From positions 1-64,000 of the forward strand of contig NZ_CALPDG010000018.1 in NCBI RefSeq assembly GCF_943193195.1: 64,000 nucleotides of DNA, given 5' to 3'. A program made the translations under genes and the position numbers. The stretch comes from Mediterraneibacter agrestimuris (GTDB lineage: Bacteria > Bacillota > Clostridia > Lachnospirales > Lachnospiraceae). The notes under the pieces were generated by a model. That model saw only the letters and a program-made list of their open reading frames with translations. It was not told the origin of the DNA and made no database searches. Shown here piece after piece: positions 23,487 through 31,949 of the stretch (within the stretch, counting starts at the first letter, position 1; every line of letters begins with the position of its first letter).

Positions 23487-26400
23487 TTAAATCTCGATCA
23501 GTAATGTCTTGATTTCATAAGCATGGAGTTCCAGTTCCATCTTCTTTTCTGCAAACCCGCCCAGCGGCCGTTCTCTCAAGTCACATTCTGCCCATGATTT
23601 ATATGCAAATCCCGGTGTCACTGTTACATTCTGATGTGATCCTGCAAACTCGTGGAAACGGATTACCAAATATTTTCCATCCTCAGACTGTTTCACCGCA
23701 TCTACCTCAATCTGCTCGTTGTCAAATGACAGGAAGCTCTCGTATGGAAGCCTACTTTTACCTGCTGCAGCCTGCATTGGCTCATTCAATGCAAATGCCT
23801 CCTGTACTACATGACCATCCACAAAATCGCCGCCATGAGGGAGCAGTGCATATGTGAATGTATGCAATCCCTGATCCTGAAGATGATCTGGATGTGTCGC
23901 TGCTTTCAGCAGGGAAATACGCATTACATTGTCCTTAATATCATGACCGTACTTACAATCATTCAAAATGCTGACGCCGTAATTCCGCTCTGACAGATCT
24001 GCCCAGCGATGAGCCACTGTCTCGAATCTTGCCTGATCCCAGCTTGTATTCCAATGGTTCGGGCGTCTTACATTGCCATACTGTACATCGTAAGTTCCAT
24101 ATGTAGAACGTACATCTACCGGGAACGCCGCTTTTAACAGCTGGTGCTGCTCATGGTAATCCACACGGGTCTGGAAATCAATTCTTCTGCTCTTACTGTA
24201 CAGAATCATATCCTGACTGATTTCGGAATTCATGTATTTCCACTCCATATGGATGCACATCCGAAGCGCTCCCATCTCAGTGATCTCGAATACTTTCAGA
24301 TCAGTTACTTCCCGCATCTTCTGCTGATAGAAAATATCGATGTCCCATGCGTCATTATCGAGCGGTTTATCCTCAAATACTTGCAGTACATTGGCACGCT
24401 CTCCCTCTGGAAGTACATTTTTCTCAAATGTCTTATCGTACAATCTTGTAATCTGGCCATACTGGTTTAATGTAATATGATAAAATGGAGTCTCGATCTC
24501 TTTGCCGCTGATCGTAAACGCTGTCTTTGCTTCACCGTTTCCTGTCTTCTCATAGTAGATCGTCTTTGTTCCCATAGAGGGAACATTTCTTACTTCTACA
24601 TATGTAACTCCGTTTCCTGTCTGGGATACCAGTTCATTTCCTTCAGAATCTCTGTAAATACCCTCTGCATTTCCCGGAAGTGCAACAACCTGATCTGACC
24701 CCCAGCCGGATGCATTGATCACTGTATAGGTATTCTGCTCTTCTTCCAATACATTATGATAAAAGTCGTTTACAACGTCCTGTGCGATATTTTCAATGTA
24801 CACATAGTCTTTTCTGGAGTCTTCATATACTTCATGTATGGAAGAACCCGGAATGATGTCATGGAACTGGTCTGTCAGAATATGCTTCCATCCCTTCGTC
24901 AGTTCTGCCTGCTTTGCACCTTCAATACCGCCCTGCTGCATTGCTTCCATCACTGTCAGCCATTCTGCCCTTCTGTAGAGTAGCTCCATCTTACGGTTCA
25001 TACGCTTATTATGCCCCTGACTTGTGTAAGTTCCCCTGTGATATTCCAGATAAAGCTCACCGTCCCATGTGTGAACGTACTGGTCTGTATCCTTCACTGT
25101 TTCTTTCAGCTTACGGAAGAACTCGCCCGCAGTAGAAATCTTCAGATTCGGAAGTCCCGGAATCTTATCAATTCTTCTTCTGTTTTCCAGCATATCACGG
25201 TTAACTCCGCCGCCGCCATCACCAAAGCCAAAGGAAATCAACAAATCCTTGTTCATCTGCTTGTCACTGTACTGATCCCAGACTCCCTTCACAGTCTTTG
25301 GCAGCAATTTCCCATTGTATGTATAGAACCATGACCCCGGCTCATTCCACGGTTCCGGTGTGGTAATAAAATGGGTCAGAACCTCGCTTCCGTCAATCCC
25401 TTTCCACTTAAAGGTATCATGCGGCATTCTGTTATATTGGTTCCAGCTGATTTTTGTAGTCATAAATGTATCGATGCCGGCCTTCTTCAAAATCTGCGGC
25501 AATGCCCATGAATATCCGAACACATCCGGCAGCCACAGGTATTCCACATCTTTTCCGAATTCGTCCTTAATGAACTTGCTGCCAAGAAGAATCTGCCTTG
25601 TCAGAGATTCGCCGCTTGTCAGGTTGCAGTCAGCCTCTACCCACATACCGCCGTCAGCTTCCCAGCGTCCTTCGCTGACTTTTTCTTTCATCTTCTCATA
25701 AATTTCCGGAAACTCTTCTTTCATGTACTCATAAAGCTGCGGCTGAGTCTGTAAGAAAATATATTCCGGAAACATTTCCATCAATCTGAGCACGGTAGAA
25801 AAAGAACGTGAACACTTCTCTCTTGTGTGCTTCAATCTCCACAGCCATGCCACGTCAATATGTGTGTGTCCTACACAGTAGACGTTTACCATAGAAAATT
25901 TGTCCATACCGTCAATGGCTTCATTGATCAAATCATCCGCCTGATGTACGGATTCATAGAACTCAGCGCTGCCCGGATAAGACCAGTCCACACAATGAAA
26001 TGCGCTGTCCAGGGCTTTACGGAGTTCATGCTGAATTGGATTGACTGCATCCAGCTCTGCGATCGTCTGCCAGACCATAGACGCCATGTAATACAGATCG
26101 TCTACTTTCTCGTCCAGCCATGCCAGATCTGCTCTGGCAATCCGGTGTTCCTGCACAGCCGGAACTCCGCCGCCCTCCAGTCCGGACCAAAGACGAAATG
26201 TTGCATCTATTACAGTACCGCAAAGTTCATCATTCAAAAAAACTTCTTTATGATTCACATCCACGCCCTGATATTTCTCACCATTTAGGTAAAACATAGA
26301 TTCAAAGCCAGAGTTATTGCCTCCTCCTGTATTTCCATAGTCGAATACACCGACTACTTTTTTCCCTTTCCATTCCGCCGGGACTGCAATTTCCTTATGC

Positions 26401-26603
26401 ATCCACAGATAACGGTCGCGTCCGCTCCATGTATCTCCCACTTTCAGTGTATCCCAACCTTCAAAACTTGCAGGAAGCTCAGGATTAACAACTCCCTGAT
26501 CATCCTCTGATACAAGAAATTCCTCCAGATGAATGATATCCCTATATCTGTACTGTTCTAACTCGTTGATTCTTCTTTCTAATTTTCTGTCTGTCAAAAA
26601 CAT
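23487..26603 (-). CDS. GH38 alpha-mannosidase
   Basis: A 1038-residue glycoside hydrolase family 38 alpha-mannosidase. The zinc site begins at HTHIDVAWLW (about residue 250). The nucleophile is the Asp of LPDVFGYS, DQFHDIIPGSSIHE supplies another metal ligand, and the C-terminal half is the beta-sandwich domain of the family. The length matches the cytosolic bacterial/ER-type branch (about 1000-1050). There is no signal peptide. GGGGAGG stands before the ATG. With the GH125 gene just upstream it resembles the pair found in other Firmicutes for trimming high-mannose N-glycans inside the cell. It would release mannose for the isomerase encoded later in the locus. Confidence 0.95.
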   Translation of the reverse strand: MFLTDRKLERRINELEQYRYRDIIHLEEFLVSEDDQGVVNPELPASFEGWDTLKVGDTWSGRDRYLWMHKEIAVPAEWKGKKVVGVFDYGNTGGGNNSGFESMFYLNGEKYQGVDVNHKEVFLNDELCGTVIDATFRLWSGLEGGGVPAVQEHRIARADLAWLDEKVDDLYYMASMVWQTIAELDAVNPIQHELRKALDSAFHCVDWSYPGSAEFYESVHQADDLINEAIDGMDKFSMVNVYCVGHTHIDVAWLWRLKHTREKCSRSFSTVLRLMEMFPEYIFLQTQPQLYEYMKEEFPEIYEKMKEKVSEGRWEADGGMWVEADCNLTSGESLTRQILLGSKFIKDEFGKDVEYLWLPDVFGYSWALPQILKKAGIDTFMTTKISWNQYNRMPHDTFKWKGIDGSEVLTHFITTPEPWNEPGSWFYTYNGKLLPKTVKGVWDQYSDKQMNKDLLISFGFGDGGGGVNRDMLENRRRIDKIPGLPNLKISTAGEFFRKLKETVKDTDQYVHTWDGELYLEYHRGTYTSQGHNKRMNRKMELLYRRAEWLTVMEAMQQGGIEGAKQAELTKGWKHILTDQFHDIIPGSSIHEVYEDSRKDYVYIENIAQDVVNDFYHNVLEEEQNTYTVINASGWGSDQVVALPGNAEGIYRDSEGNELVSQTGNGVTYVEVRNVPSMGTKTIYYEKTGNGEAKTAFTISGKEIETPFYHITLNQYGQITRLYDKTFEKNVLPEGERANVLQVFEDKPLDNDAWDIDIFYQQKMREVTDLKVFEITEMGALRMCIHMEWKYMNSEISQDMILYSKSRRIDFQTRVDYHEQHQLLKAAFPVDVRSTYGTYDVQYGNVRRPNHWNTSWDQARFETVAHRWADLSERNYGVSILNDCKYGHDIKDNVMRISLLKAATHPDHLQDQGLHTFTYALLPHGGDFVDGHVVQEAFALNEPMQAAAGKSRLPYESFLSFDNEQIEVDAVKQSEDGKYLVIRFHEFAGSHQNVTVTPGFAYKSWAECDLRERPLGGFAEKKMELELHAYEIKTLLIEI

Positions 26604-26616
26604 AACTGCCTCCCCG

Positions 26617-26791
26617 GTCGGTCAGACCTCTTTACACTGTATACTTTCTTTCGGTCAGCACAGTAAATGCACATACACATTTCGACTGTGAACGGTTACC
26701 TTGCAGCGCAGTGCAAGGTGCCGTGTGAACAGTAACCTTGCTCCTTCTTACTGCCTTTGCTGCAAGTGCAAAGTCTGTACTTAACTGTTAT
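26617..26791. repeat. Dispersed palindromic repeat, copy 8 (composite)
   Basis: Several modules fill most of the gap between GH125 and GH38. They are GGTCAGACC; a CGGTCAGCACAGTAAATGC segment like that at 9044; TTTCGACTGTGAACGGTTACC; ACCTTGCA-GCGCAG-TGCAAGGT with GCCGTGTGAACAGTAAC (same as 14128-14168); and CTTTGCTGCAAGTGCAAAGTCTG with TTAACTGTTA. No gene or clear promoter is seen in the remaining bases to 26869. Confidence 0.7.
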
Positions 26792-26869
26792 CTGTATGTT
26801 ACAATACACTCACAAAAAGGACAATTCGGAGAATTCTATATTTGATGTAAAAATTTCATATAGATAAAC

Positions 26870-28165
26870 TCACTCAGTCTGTACTGAATATCCGCAGTAA
26901 TCCAGCACCAGTTCACTGTACATTGCATTCGCCCATGAGAACCACTCCCTTGTATACATGGACGGGTCGTCCACATGAAAACCTTCATGCATCATACCTT
27001 TGCCTCCATCTGTCTGTGACAAAAGATGAAGAATTTCCAGTTTCTCTTCCTTTGTCTTTGCAGTCAGTCCCTGCATTGCCATTGAAATATGCCAGATATA
27101 TCTTACTGGTGTATGAGGACTTCCGATTCCTTCTGCAGCCTTGCCGCTATAATAACAGGGATTTGCTTCACTCAATATGAATCTTCTGGTATTCTTTGCA
27201 ATCTGTCTGTTCCTTCCCCGATACCCCAGATAATCCATCGACAAAAGACTTGGTATATTGGCATCGTCCATTAGATTGTACTGTCCATATCCATCCGTTT
27301 CATATGCATACACCTCTCCGTACCCTTCGGTACGGGTTACTCCGTATGTCTCAATTCCTTCGTAAATGTCAGCGCCAAGCGCTGCCGCTTCTTTTTTCAG
27401 TTCCTGATCCCCAAGTATCTTCTCTGCAATTTCCTCCAGATATCCAAGGACCACAACTGCAAACATATTGGACGGCACAAGATAGCCGTAAGTACAGGCA
27501 TCATCACTAGGGCGGAAACCAGACCATGTCATACCTGTTCCGGACTTCACCAGCGCTCCCTTGCCGTCTCTGGAAAGAGTATCCGTATAAAAAGTATCTT
27601 TCCGTACAAAATGATAGGGAGACTGTTCCTCATGGTTCTGCTCCGTGCGGAATGTCCGGATGATCTTCCATGCCGCTTCTCTAAATTCCCCTTCAAACTG
27701 CTCTGTGCGTCCTGTATTTTTCCAAATCAGATAAGCGAACTGTAACGGATAACAGAGGGAATCCACCTCGTATTTCCGCTCCCATATCCAGCCGTTCATC
27801 TCCGTATCATCATGCTCCCAGCAGTTTCCGTTATCCGTCTCATTAAATGCATTGGCATAGGGGTCAATATTGATATAACGAAATTGACGCTTTGATAGTC
27901 CCACCAGAATATCTGCCAGCTCAGGCTCCTTCCTTGCCGGAATGAGATAGGGTCTAAACTGAGCTGCAGAATCCCTCAGCCACATGGCAGGAATATCCCC
28001 TGTGATAACATATGACGTACCGTCCTCCATTCTTTTTATAGTTTTATCTAACGTATTTGCGTAACAGTTTTGAAACATTTCAAATAATTGCGGTTCATTT
28101 TGGAATTTTTCTTTGATGTCCTCCATAATCCGTTCAATTGCATGATACTGCTGCTTTTTTTTCAT
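26870..28165 (-). CDS. GH125 exo-alpha-1,6-mannosidase
   Basis: A 431-residue protein of glycoside hydrolase family 125, metal-independent inverting enzymes that release alpha-1,6-linked mannose, characterised in Clostridium perfringens and Streptococcus pneumoniae as N-glycan trimming enzymes. Family stretches include DIPAMWLRDSAAQFRPY near residue 50, NCWEHDDTEMNGWIWERKYE and MHEGFHVDDPSMYTREWFSW. The start at 28165 follows AAGGAG by 9 bases; an ATG 33 bases upstream lacks a site. No signal peptide is present. It is first in the mannose locus and preceded by a sigma-A promoter, so transcription of the glycosidase part probably begins here. Confidence 0.94.
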   Translation of the reverse strand: MKKKQQYHAIERIMEDIKEKFQNEPQLFEMFQNCYANTLDKTIKRMEDGTSYVITGDIPAMWLRDSAAQFRPYLIPARKEPELADILVGLSKRQFRYINIDPYANAFNETDNGNCWEHDDTEMNGWIWERKYEVDSLCYPLQFAYLIWKNTGRTEQFEGEFREAAWKIIRTFRTEQNHEEQSPYHFVRKDTFYTDTLSRDGKGALVKSGTGMTWSGFRPSDDACTYGYLVPSNMFAVVVLGYLEEIAEKILGDQELKKEAAALGADIYEGIETYGVTRTEGYGEVYAYETDGYGQYNLMDDANIPSLLSMDYLGYRGRNRQIAKNTRRFILSEANPCYYSGKAAEGIGSPHTPVRYIWHISMAMQGLTAKTKEEKLEILHLLSQTDGGKGMMHEGFHVDDPSMYTREWFSWANAMYSELVLDYCGYSVQTE

Positions 28166-28240
28166 AGCTGCTGACTCCTTTTTCGTATAATACTGCATCA
28201 GGAATATACTCCCCCAATGCAGTTTCCTCTCATTTCGGAG

Positions 28241-28269
28241 ATTTTACCATGCTTAAAATATGGATACAA
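28241..28269 (-). promoter_or_regulatory. Promoter of the GH125-GH38-yesL unit
   Basis: TTGTAT (complement of 28264-28269) and TAAAAT (complement of 28241-28246) are separated by 17 bases. TG stands one base before the -10 box (extended -10). It lies between the end of the BrkB-family gene and the GH125 start. Confidence 0.65.
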
Positions 28270-28321
28270 TAGATTTTCTTTCACAGACAGAATTTATCCT
28301 GTAGAACAAGAAATTTTGAAG

Positions 28322-29167
28322 TCAGCATTGACTTCTGAAATAATACCGCTCCAGCAGCGCATTGATCTCACCGCCAAGCAAAATAACATACATACACATA
28401 TATAACCAGAGCATGATTAGTATCACTGTTGTCATGCTCCCGTACATACTGGAAAATCCGGTAAATATCTGCAAATATATAGAAAAGATAAATGAAATCA
28501 ACTGCCATGCACAGGCTGTAAAAACAGCCCCCGGAAGCTGCCGTCTCCATGTTGCTTTTCGTTCGTCGGCGCGGTTCGGCAGATAACGATATACTACATC
28601 CCAGAATGCCGTAAGAATTAAAAATGTTACCACCGTCCGAATCCGAATAATGAAATCCATCACATGGCGGAACAAAGGAATATATTGATTGACTATAGCA
28701 CTTATACTATTTCCGAACACAGACAGCAAAAGTGAGAGCATGATCGCCAGAATGAAGATTACCGTGTAAAATGTAGCCCGGATACGCAAATACACATAAT
28801 TACGCGTTTCTTCATTCTCATATACACAGTTCAGCCCCGAAGTTACGGAAAGCACACCCTTTCCCGCAGACCACAGTGCAACAAGAATAGAGATAGAGAT
28901 CACAGAACCTGACTGTGCATAAACCTGAATTACCAGAGCACGGACAAATCCTTCTACCGAAGTAGGAAACACCTCCATCAAAGCCGCCTGTACATCCTCC
29001 ATAGTAACTGGCGTATATTGTACCAGCGTCATAAGAATCATCAGGATCGGAATCATGGACAACACAAAAAAATATGCTGCTTGAGCTGCATATGCGCCTG
29101 TGTGATGAGAACTTATAATCCTCATCAGTTTATTGAATTTATAATGTATTCTTTTCCCTTTTTCCAT
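28322..29167 (-). CDS. YihY/BrkB-family membrane protein
   Basis: A 281-residue integral membrane protein of the YihY/BrkB family (formerly called RNase BN), with six predicted helices. Family features are the AAYFFVLSMIPILMILMTL region near residue 30, LWSAGKGVLSVTSGLN, and the C-terminal LMLWLYMCMYVILLGGEINA. The function of the family is not settled; a transport role has been suggested. GAGGGAATGG precedes the start. It is transcribed in the same direction as the mannose locus but ends before the GH125 promoter. It is separated from the upstream 6S RNA terminator by only about 45 bases. Confidence 0.88.
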   Translation of the reverse strand: MEKGKRIHYKFNKLMRIISSHHTGAYAAQAAYFFVLSMIPILMILMTLVQYTPVTMEDVQAALMEVFPTSVEGFVRALVIQVYAQSGSVISISILVALWSAGKGVLSVTSGLNCVYENEETRNYVYLRIRATFYTVIFILAIMLSLLLSVFGNSISAIVNQYIPLFRHVMDFIIRIRTVVTFLILTAFWDVVYRYLPNRADERKATWRRQLPGAVFTACAWQLISFIFSIYLQIFTGFSSMYGSMTTVILIMLWLYMCMYVILLGGEINALLERYYFRSQC

Positions 29168-29212
29168 TCCATTCCCTCAAAAACCTAATGCTCTGATATA
29201 TTGAACTATTTT

Positions 29213-29434
29213 AAAAAGCAGCCACCGAAGCGGCTGCCTTTTCTCTTTTGTATAGCCCAAAATGCCGTTCCCTGTATTTTGACTCCTAGCTGGCGCTAGG
29301 TGGGTAACCGCATCTGCTTTTCTGTCTTCCGCTGCAAAATCGGCGGCCTGACATATTACAGAGATATAAGAATCCCGTTTAAAGTAATGTAGGTTCAAAA
29401 TAACAGGGTTATCGAACATCTCAGGTTGTTTTCT
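29213..29434 (-). ncRNA. ssrS: Probable 6S RNA
   Basis: A minus-strand transcript of about 220 nt, bounded by a sigma-A promoter (29441-29469) and a strong terminator: GGCAGCCGCTTCGGTGGCTGC then TTTTT (complement of 29213-29238). The 5' part has CCTGAGATGTTCG, resembling the start of 6S RNAs. CCCTGT-T-ATTTTGA near the 5' end can pair with TCAAAAT-A-CAGGG near the 3' end, forming the long closing stem of a 6S-type rod. Internal stretches GCGGTTACCCACCTAGCGC and AGCTAGG are what I recall from clostridial 6S RNAs. 6S RNA binds sigma-70-type RNA polymerase in stationary phase. A 91-codon ORF across it is not considered a gene. Confidence 0.68.
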
Positions 29435-29440
29435 GATAGT

Positions 29441-29469
29441 ATTATAACTCATTTCTTCGGATTTTACAA
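29441..29469 (-). promoter_or_regulatory. Promoter of the 6S RNA
   Basis: TTGTAA (complement of 29464-29469) and a perfect TATAAT (complement of 29441-29446) lie 17 bases apart. Initiation near 29434 would give an RNA starting in AGAAAACAACCTGAGATG, with no ribosome-binding site near any start codon. Confidence 0.75.
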
Positions 29470-29539
29470 CTGTTAACCTGCGGAAATTCCATCCAAGTTA
29501 ATTTCCGAATATCCTGTTCAAATAATGTAACCACGGCAA

Positions 29540-29787
29540 TTACCTCTCTATCTTTATCCAGAAATCATCCTCTGCCATACGCCCTTCCGTTTTCTCAATA
29601 ATCATGAGCGGATCATAAAATGGCAAGTCCAACTCTTTCAGAATCAGCTTCATCTTATCTCTTGTCCTTGGAAAACATCTAGATTCCAGAAATTCTTCAT
29701 ACTGCTCAAAAGTCGGCTTTTCAACCTTTCCAAATGCACGCATCAACGGGTAATTTGTATAATTATATACTTCTATTTTTCCGGCTG
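29540..29787 (-). pseudogene. Remnant of a small conserved hypothetical gene
   Basis: The frame reads IEVYNYTNYPLMRAFGKVEK and continues to FWIKIER, a compact acidic/basic C-terminal portion that I recall as a recurrent Lachnospiraceae hypothetical protein of about 120-130 residues. Upstream the reading frame stays open but runs straight into a dispersed palindromic repeat (29788 onwards) where the N-terminal half should be. No ATG with a ribosome-binding site precedes the conserved part; only a TTG at 29746 and the following ATG are available. It therefore looks like a 5'-truncated gene left at a repeat junction. The function of the intact family is unknown to me. Confidence 0.5.
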
Positions 29788-29870
29788 GTAACAGAATCCG
29801 CCCTATTTTAAGTTCACCTGCGGTGAAAGGGCGGGTTCTATTTTCCCATCACACATTTTTACTGTTTACA
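29788..29870. repeat. Dispersed palindromic repeat, copy 9
   Basis: GTAACAGAATCCGCCCT...TTCACC-TGC-GGTGAA-AGGGCGGGTTC, followed by TATTTTCCCATCACACATTTTTAC, is nearly identical to 10684-10756. The GCAAG palindrome module is missing and the copy ends in CTGTTTACATTACTATAG. It lies between the YitT gene and the truncated hypothetical gene. Confidence 0.8.
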
Positions 29871-29901
29871 TTACTATAGCAATATTATGGAGAAACAAGC
29901 T

Positions 29902-30786
29902 TTACGAAATCATATGCTTATGCAGTGTAAATCCTCTTCCTTTCACCTCACTGACCTGACTGATCACCATAAATGCTTTCTCATCGATCTCCATCACAAA
30001 TTGATTTAACTTCGGCAGTTCCCTGTTGGATATGACCGTCATTACCAGAAATCCCTGGTTATGCAGATATCCCGATTCCGTCTTATAAAGTGTGGTTCCC
30101 CGGTCCAGTTTCTGATGGATCATGGAATTGATTTCTTCATAGTGATCACTCATAATCTTAACCTGCATCTGGTTTTTTCCGAGTAAAAGTACTTTATCCA
30201 CAAGTACTGTATAAATCATCACAAGCAGGATACCATACAGACTTTTCTCTGTATCCCGGAAAAACATTTGCCCGATCAATATCAGAAAATCAAATGCATA
30301 CAATCCCACAGAAACCGGAAGACCAATTTTTCTATTCAGTATCAACGGGGGAATATCCATACCTCCGGTGGAAGCCCCGGCCTTGATCACCATACCGACT
30401 CCTACACCGATCGTCACTGCAGCAAAAATCGTGCAAAGCATCGGATCATCCGTCAAAGACTGCATCCTCTCGATTTTTTGCAAAATCCCTAAAATTACCG
30501 GAAAATAAAATGTACTGACCAAAGATGTCAGCGCAAATGACTTCCCGAGAATAAGAACCGCCAGAAAAAACATCACTGTATTGAATGCTGCTGCAAACAA
30601 TTCGATCGGGATCCCCAGATAATGATTTACGATCAAGCCAAGTCCGGTCGTACCTCCCGTCACCAATCCGGTAGGCAGCACAAACGCGACAATTCCCGCA
30701 CAATAAATCGTATTTCCAAGAAGCACAAAAAATATCTTCTTCCAGTTAAATATACTTCTTAATTCTTTTTTCAATTCTGCTGTCAT
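29902..30786 (-). CDS. YitT-family membrane protein (DUF161 + DUF2179)
   Basis: A 294-residue protein with five predicted membrane helices (DUF161 repeats, for example FVLPTGLVTGGTTGLGLIV and IKAGASTGGMDIPPLILN) and a C-terminal cytosolic DUF2179 domain (about 210-290; GTTLYKTESGYLHNQGFLVMTV). YitT-family proteins are widespread in Firmicutes; their transported substrate, if any, is not established. The ATG has GAGGG upstream. It is divergent from the EFR1 gene across a 306-base gap. Confidence 0.9.
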   Translation of the reverse strand: MTAELKKELRSIFNWKKIFFVLLGNTIYCAGIVAFVLPTGLVTGGTTGLGLIVNHYLGIPIELFAAAFNTVMFFLAVLILGKSFALTSLVSTFYFPVILGILQKIERMQSLTDDPMLCTIFAAVTIGVGVGMVIKAGASTGGMDIPPLILNRKIGLPVSVGLYAFDFLILIGQMFFRDTEKSLYGILLVMIYTVLVDKVLLLGKNQMQVKIMSDHYEEINSMIHQKLDRGTTLYKTESGYLHNQGFLVMTVISNRELPKLNQFVMEIDEKAFMVISQVSEVKGRGFTLHKHMIS

Positions 30787-30908
30787 GTCATACCCTCTTC
30801 ATTTTATTCAATATACATTTTCTGACACGATCATCCATCGTAAGGATCCCGTGTCTCTGCACTTGTAATTCATCACATTAAATCAATAAATTTACCTTAA
30901 AACGCAAG

Positions 30909-30934
30909 AAAAACAGGTTTTTTCACCTGTTTTT
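30909..30934. terminator. Hairpin with T-runs in the YitT-EFR1 divergent gap
   Basis: AAAAACAGG-TTTTTTCA-CCTGTTTTT sits in the middle of the 306-base region between two divergent genes (30787-31092), where no gene end calls for a terminator. It may insulate the two promoters or end an unseen small RNA. The rest of the gap is AT-rich; no clear -35/-10 pair could be fixed. Confidence 0.45.
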
Positions 30935-31092
30935 CTCTCACCTAAAACAGTATATCATTTTTTTCAGAAAACACAAGCATTTCTATTACAAATTAACGTG
31001 CATTTTCCAACTGTATATGATATAGTTACACTTATACTCTGTCGAATATATAAAATCCGACATCTATATTTTTAACAAAGGAGTCCTGTTTT

Positions 31093-31875
31093 ATGAAAAT
31101 GAATGAACTGAACCTTGTCTACTTCAGTCCCACCGGAACAACAAGAAAAGTCGTTATGGAAGCCGCCAGAAACATTGATTTAAAATCTGTTTCTTTTGAC
31201 CTTACCGTACACAAGGAGAAAAAGCCTTCTCTTAAATTTAAGAGCAACGACTTTGTCCTTTTCGGAATCCCGGTATACGGCGGACGTGTACCCAAGACAT
31301 TTTTAGAATATTTTGAAACATTAAAGGGAGACAATACCCCCGCCGCACTGATTGCTACATACGGCTGTCGTGAATATGAAGATACGCTTCTGGAATTAAA
31401 AAATGAAGTGGAAAGCCGCGGATTCAAAGTCATCGGTGCTGGAGCTTTTCCGGTGCAGCACTCGATCATCCGTCAGATCGGAATGAGCCGTCCAAACAAA
31501 AATGACTTGAAGATCATCGCTGATTTTGGAATTCAATTAAACCGGAAACTTCGCACTGCTGAGAATTTTGATAATGTGAACATCCAGATTCCGGGCAACA
31601 CCCCCTACAAAAAGTATGGTACGATTCCGCTTGTTCCCAAAGCAGATGTCAGTCTTTGTACCGAATGTAAGGCATGTGCCAAAGCATGTCCTACAGGCGC
31701 CATTTCAATCGAAAATCCAAAAAAGACGGATAAGAAGAAATGTATCTCCTGTATGAAATGTGTCTATTCCTGCCGTCAGAAGGCACGTTATGTCAGCAAA
31801 ATGAAACTGACTGCTGCACAGAAAAAACTGACTAAGATATGTAAAAACGATAAGCAGGCAGAGATTTTTATATAA
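31093..31875 (+). CDS. EFR1-family flavodoxin-ferredoxin fusion
   Basis: A 260-residue protein with an N-terminal flavodoxin-like domain (about 1-165; FSPTGTTRKV forms the FMN phosphate loop) joined to a C-terminal two-cluster ferredoxin domain. The latter has CTECKACAKACP and CISCMKCVYSCR, giving two [4Fe-4S] sites. This is the EFR1 ('ferrodoxin') architecture common in anaerobic Firmicutes. It probably moves electrons between flavin and iron-sulfur partners in the cytoplasm; its actual partner is unknown. AAAGGAG stands before the ATG. It is transcribed alone, with a bidirectional terminator 22 bases after the stop. Confidence 0.92.
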   Translation: MKMNELNLVYFSPTGTTRKVVMEAARNIDLKSVSFDLTVHKEKKPSLKFKSNDFVLFGIPVYGGRVPKTFLEYFETLKGDNTPAALIATYGCREYEDTLLELKNEVESRGFKVIGAGAFPVQHSIIRQIGMSRPNKNDLKIIADFGIQLNRKLRTAENFDNVNIQIPGNTPYKKYGTIPLVPKADVSLCTECKACAKACPTGAISIENPKKTDKKKCISCMKCVYSCRQKARYVSKMKLTAAQKKLTKICKNDKQAEIFI

Positions 31876-31896
31876 AGAGAATTCGATTCTAAAAAC

Positions 31897-31925
31897 GGGG
31901 AGCATATCAATCTTTGATATGCCCC
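31897..31925. terminator. Bidirectional terminator EFR1 / esterase
   Basis: GGGG-A-GCATATCAA pairs with TTGATATGCCCC around TCT. On the + strand it is followed by CTATTTCTT and on the minus strand by GTTTTTAG. It serves the convergent EFR1 gene (+) and the alpha/beta-hydrolase gene (-). Confidence 0.8.
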
Positions 31926-31949
31926 CTATTTCTTCTGTCTTGCTCTCAA

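Noticed and set aside
29177-29452. 91-codon minus-strand open frame
   Set aside because: It lies on a promoter-to-terminator RNA with 6S-like motifs, includes the terminator hairpin and lacks a ribosome-binding site.
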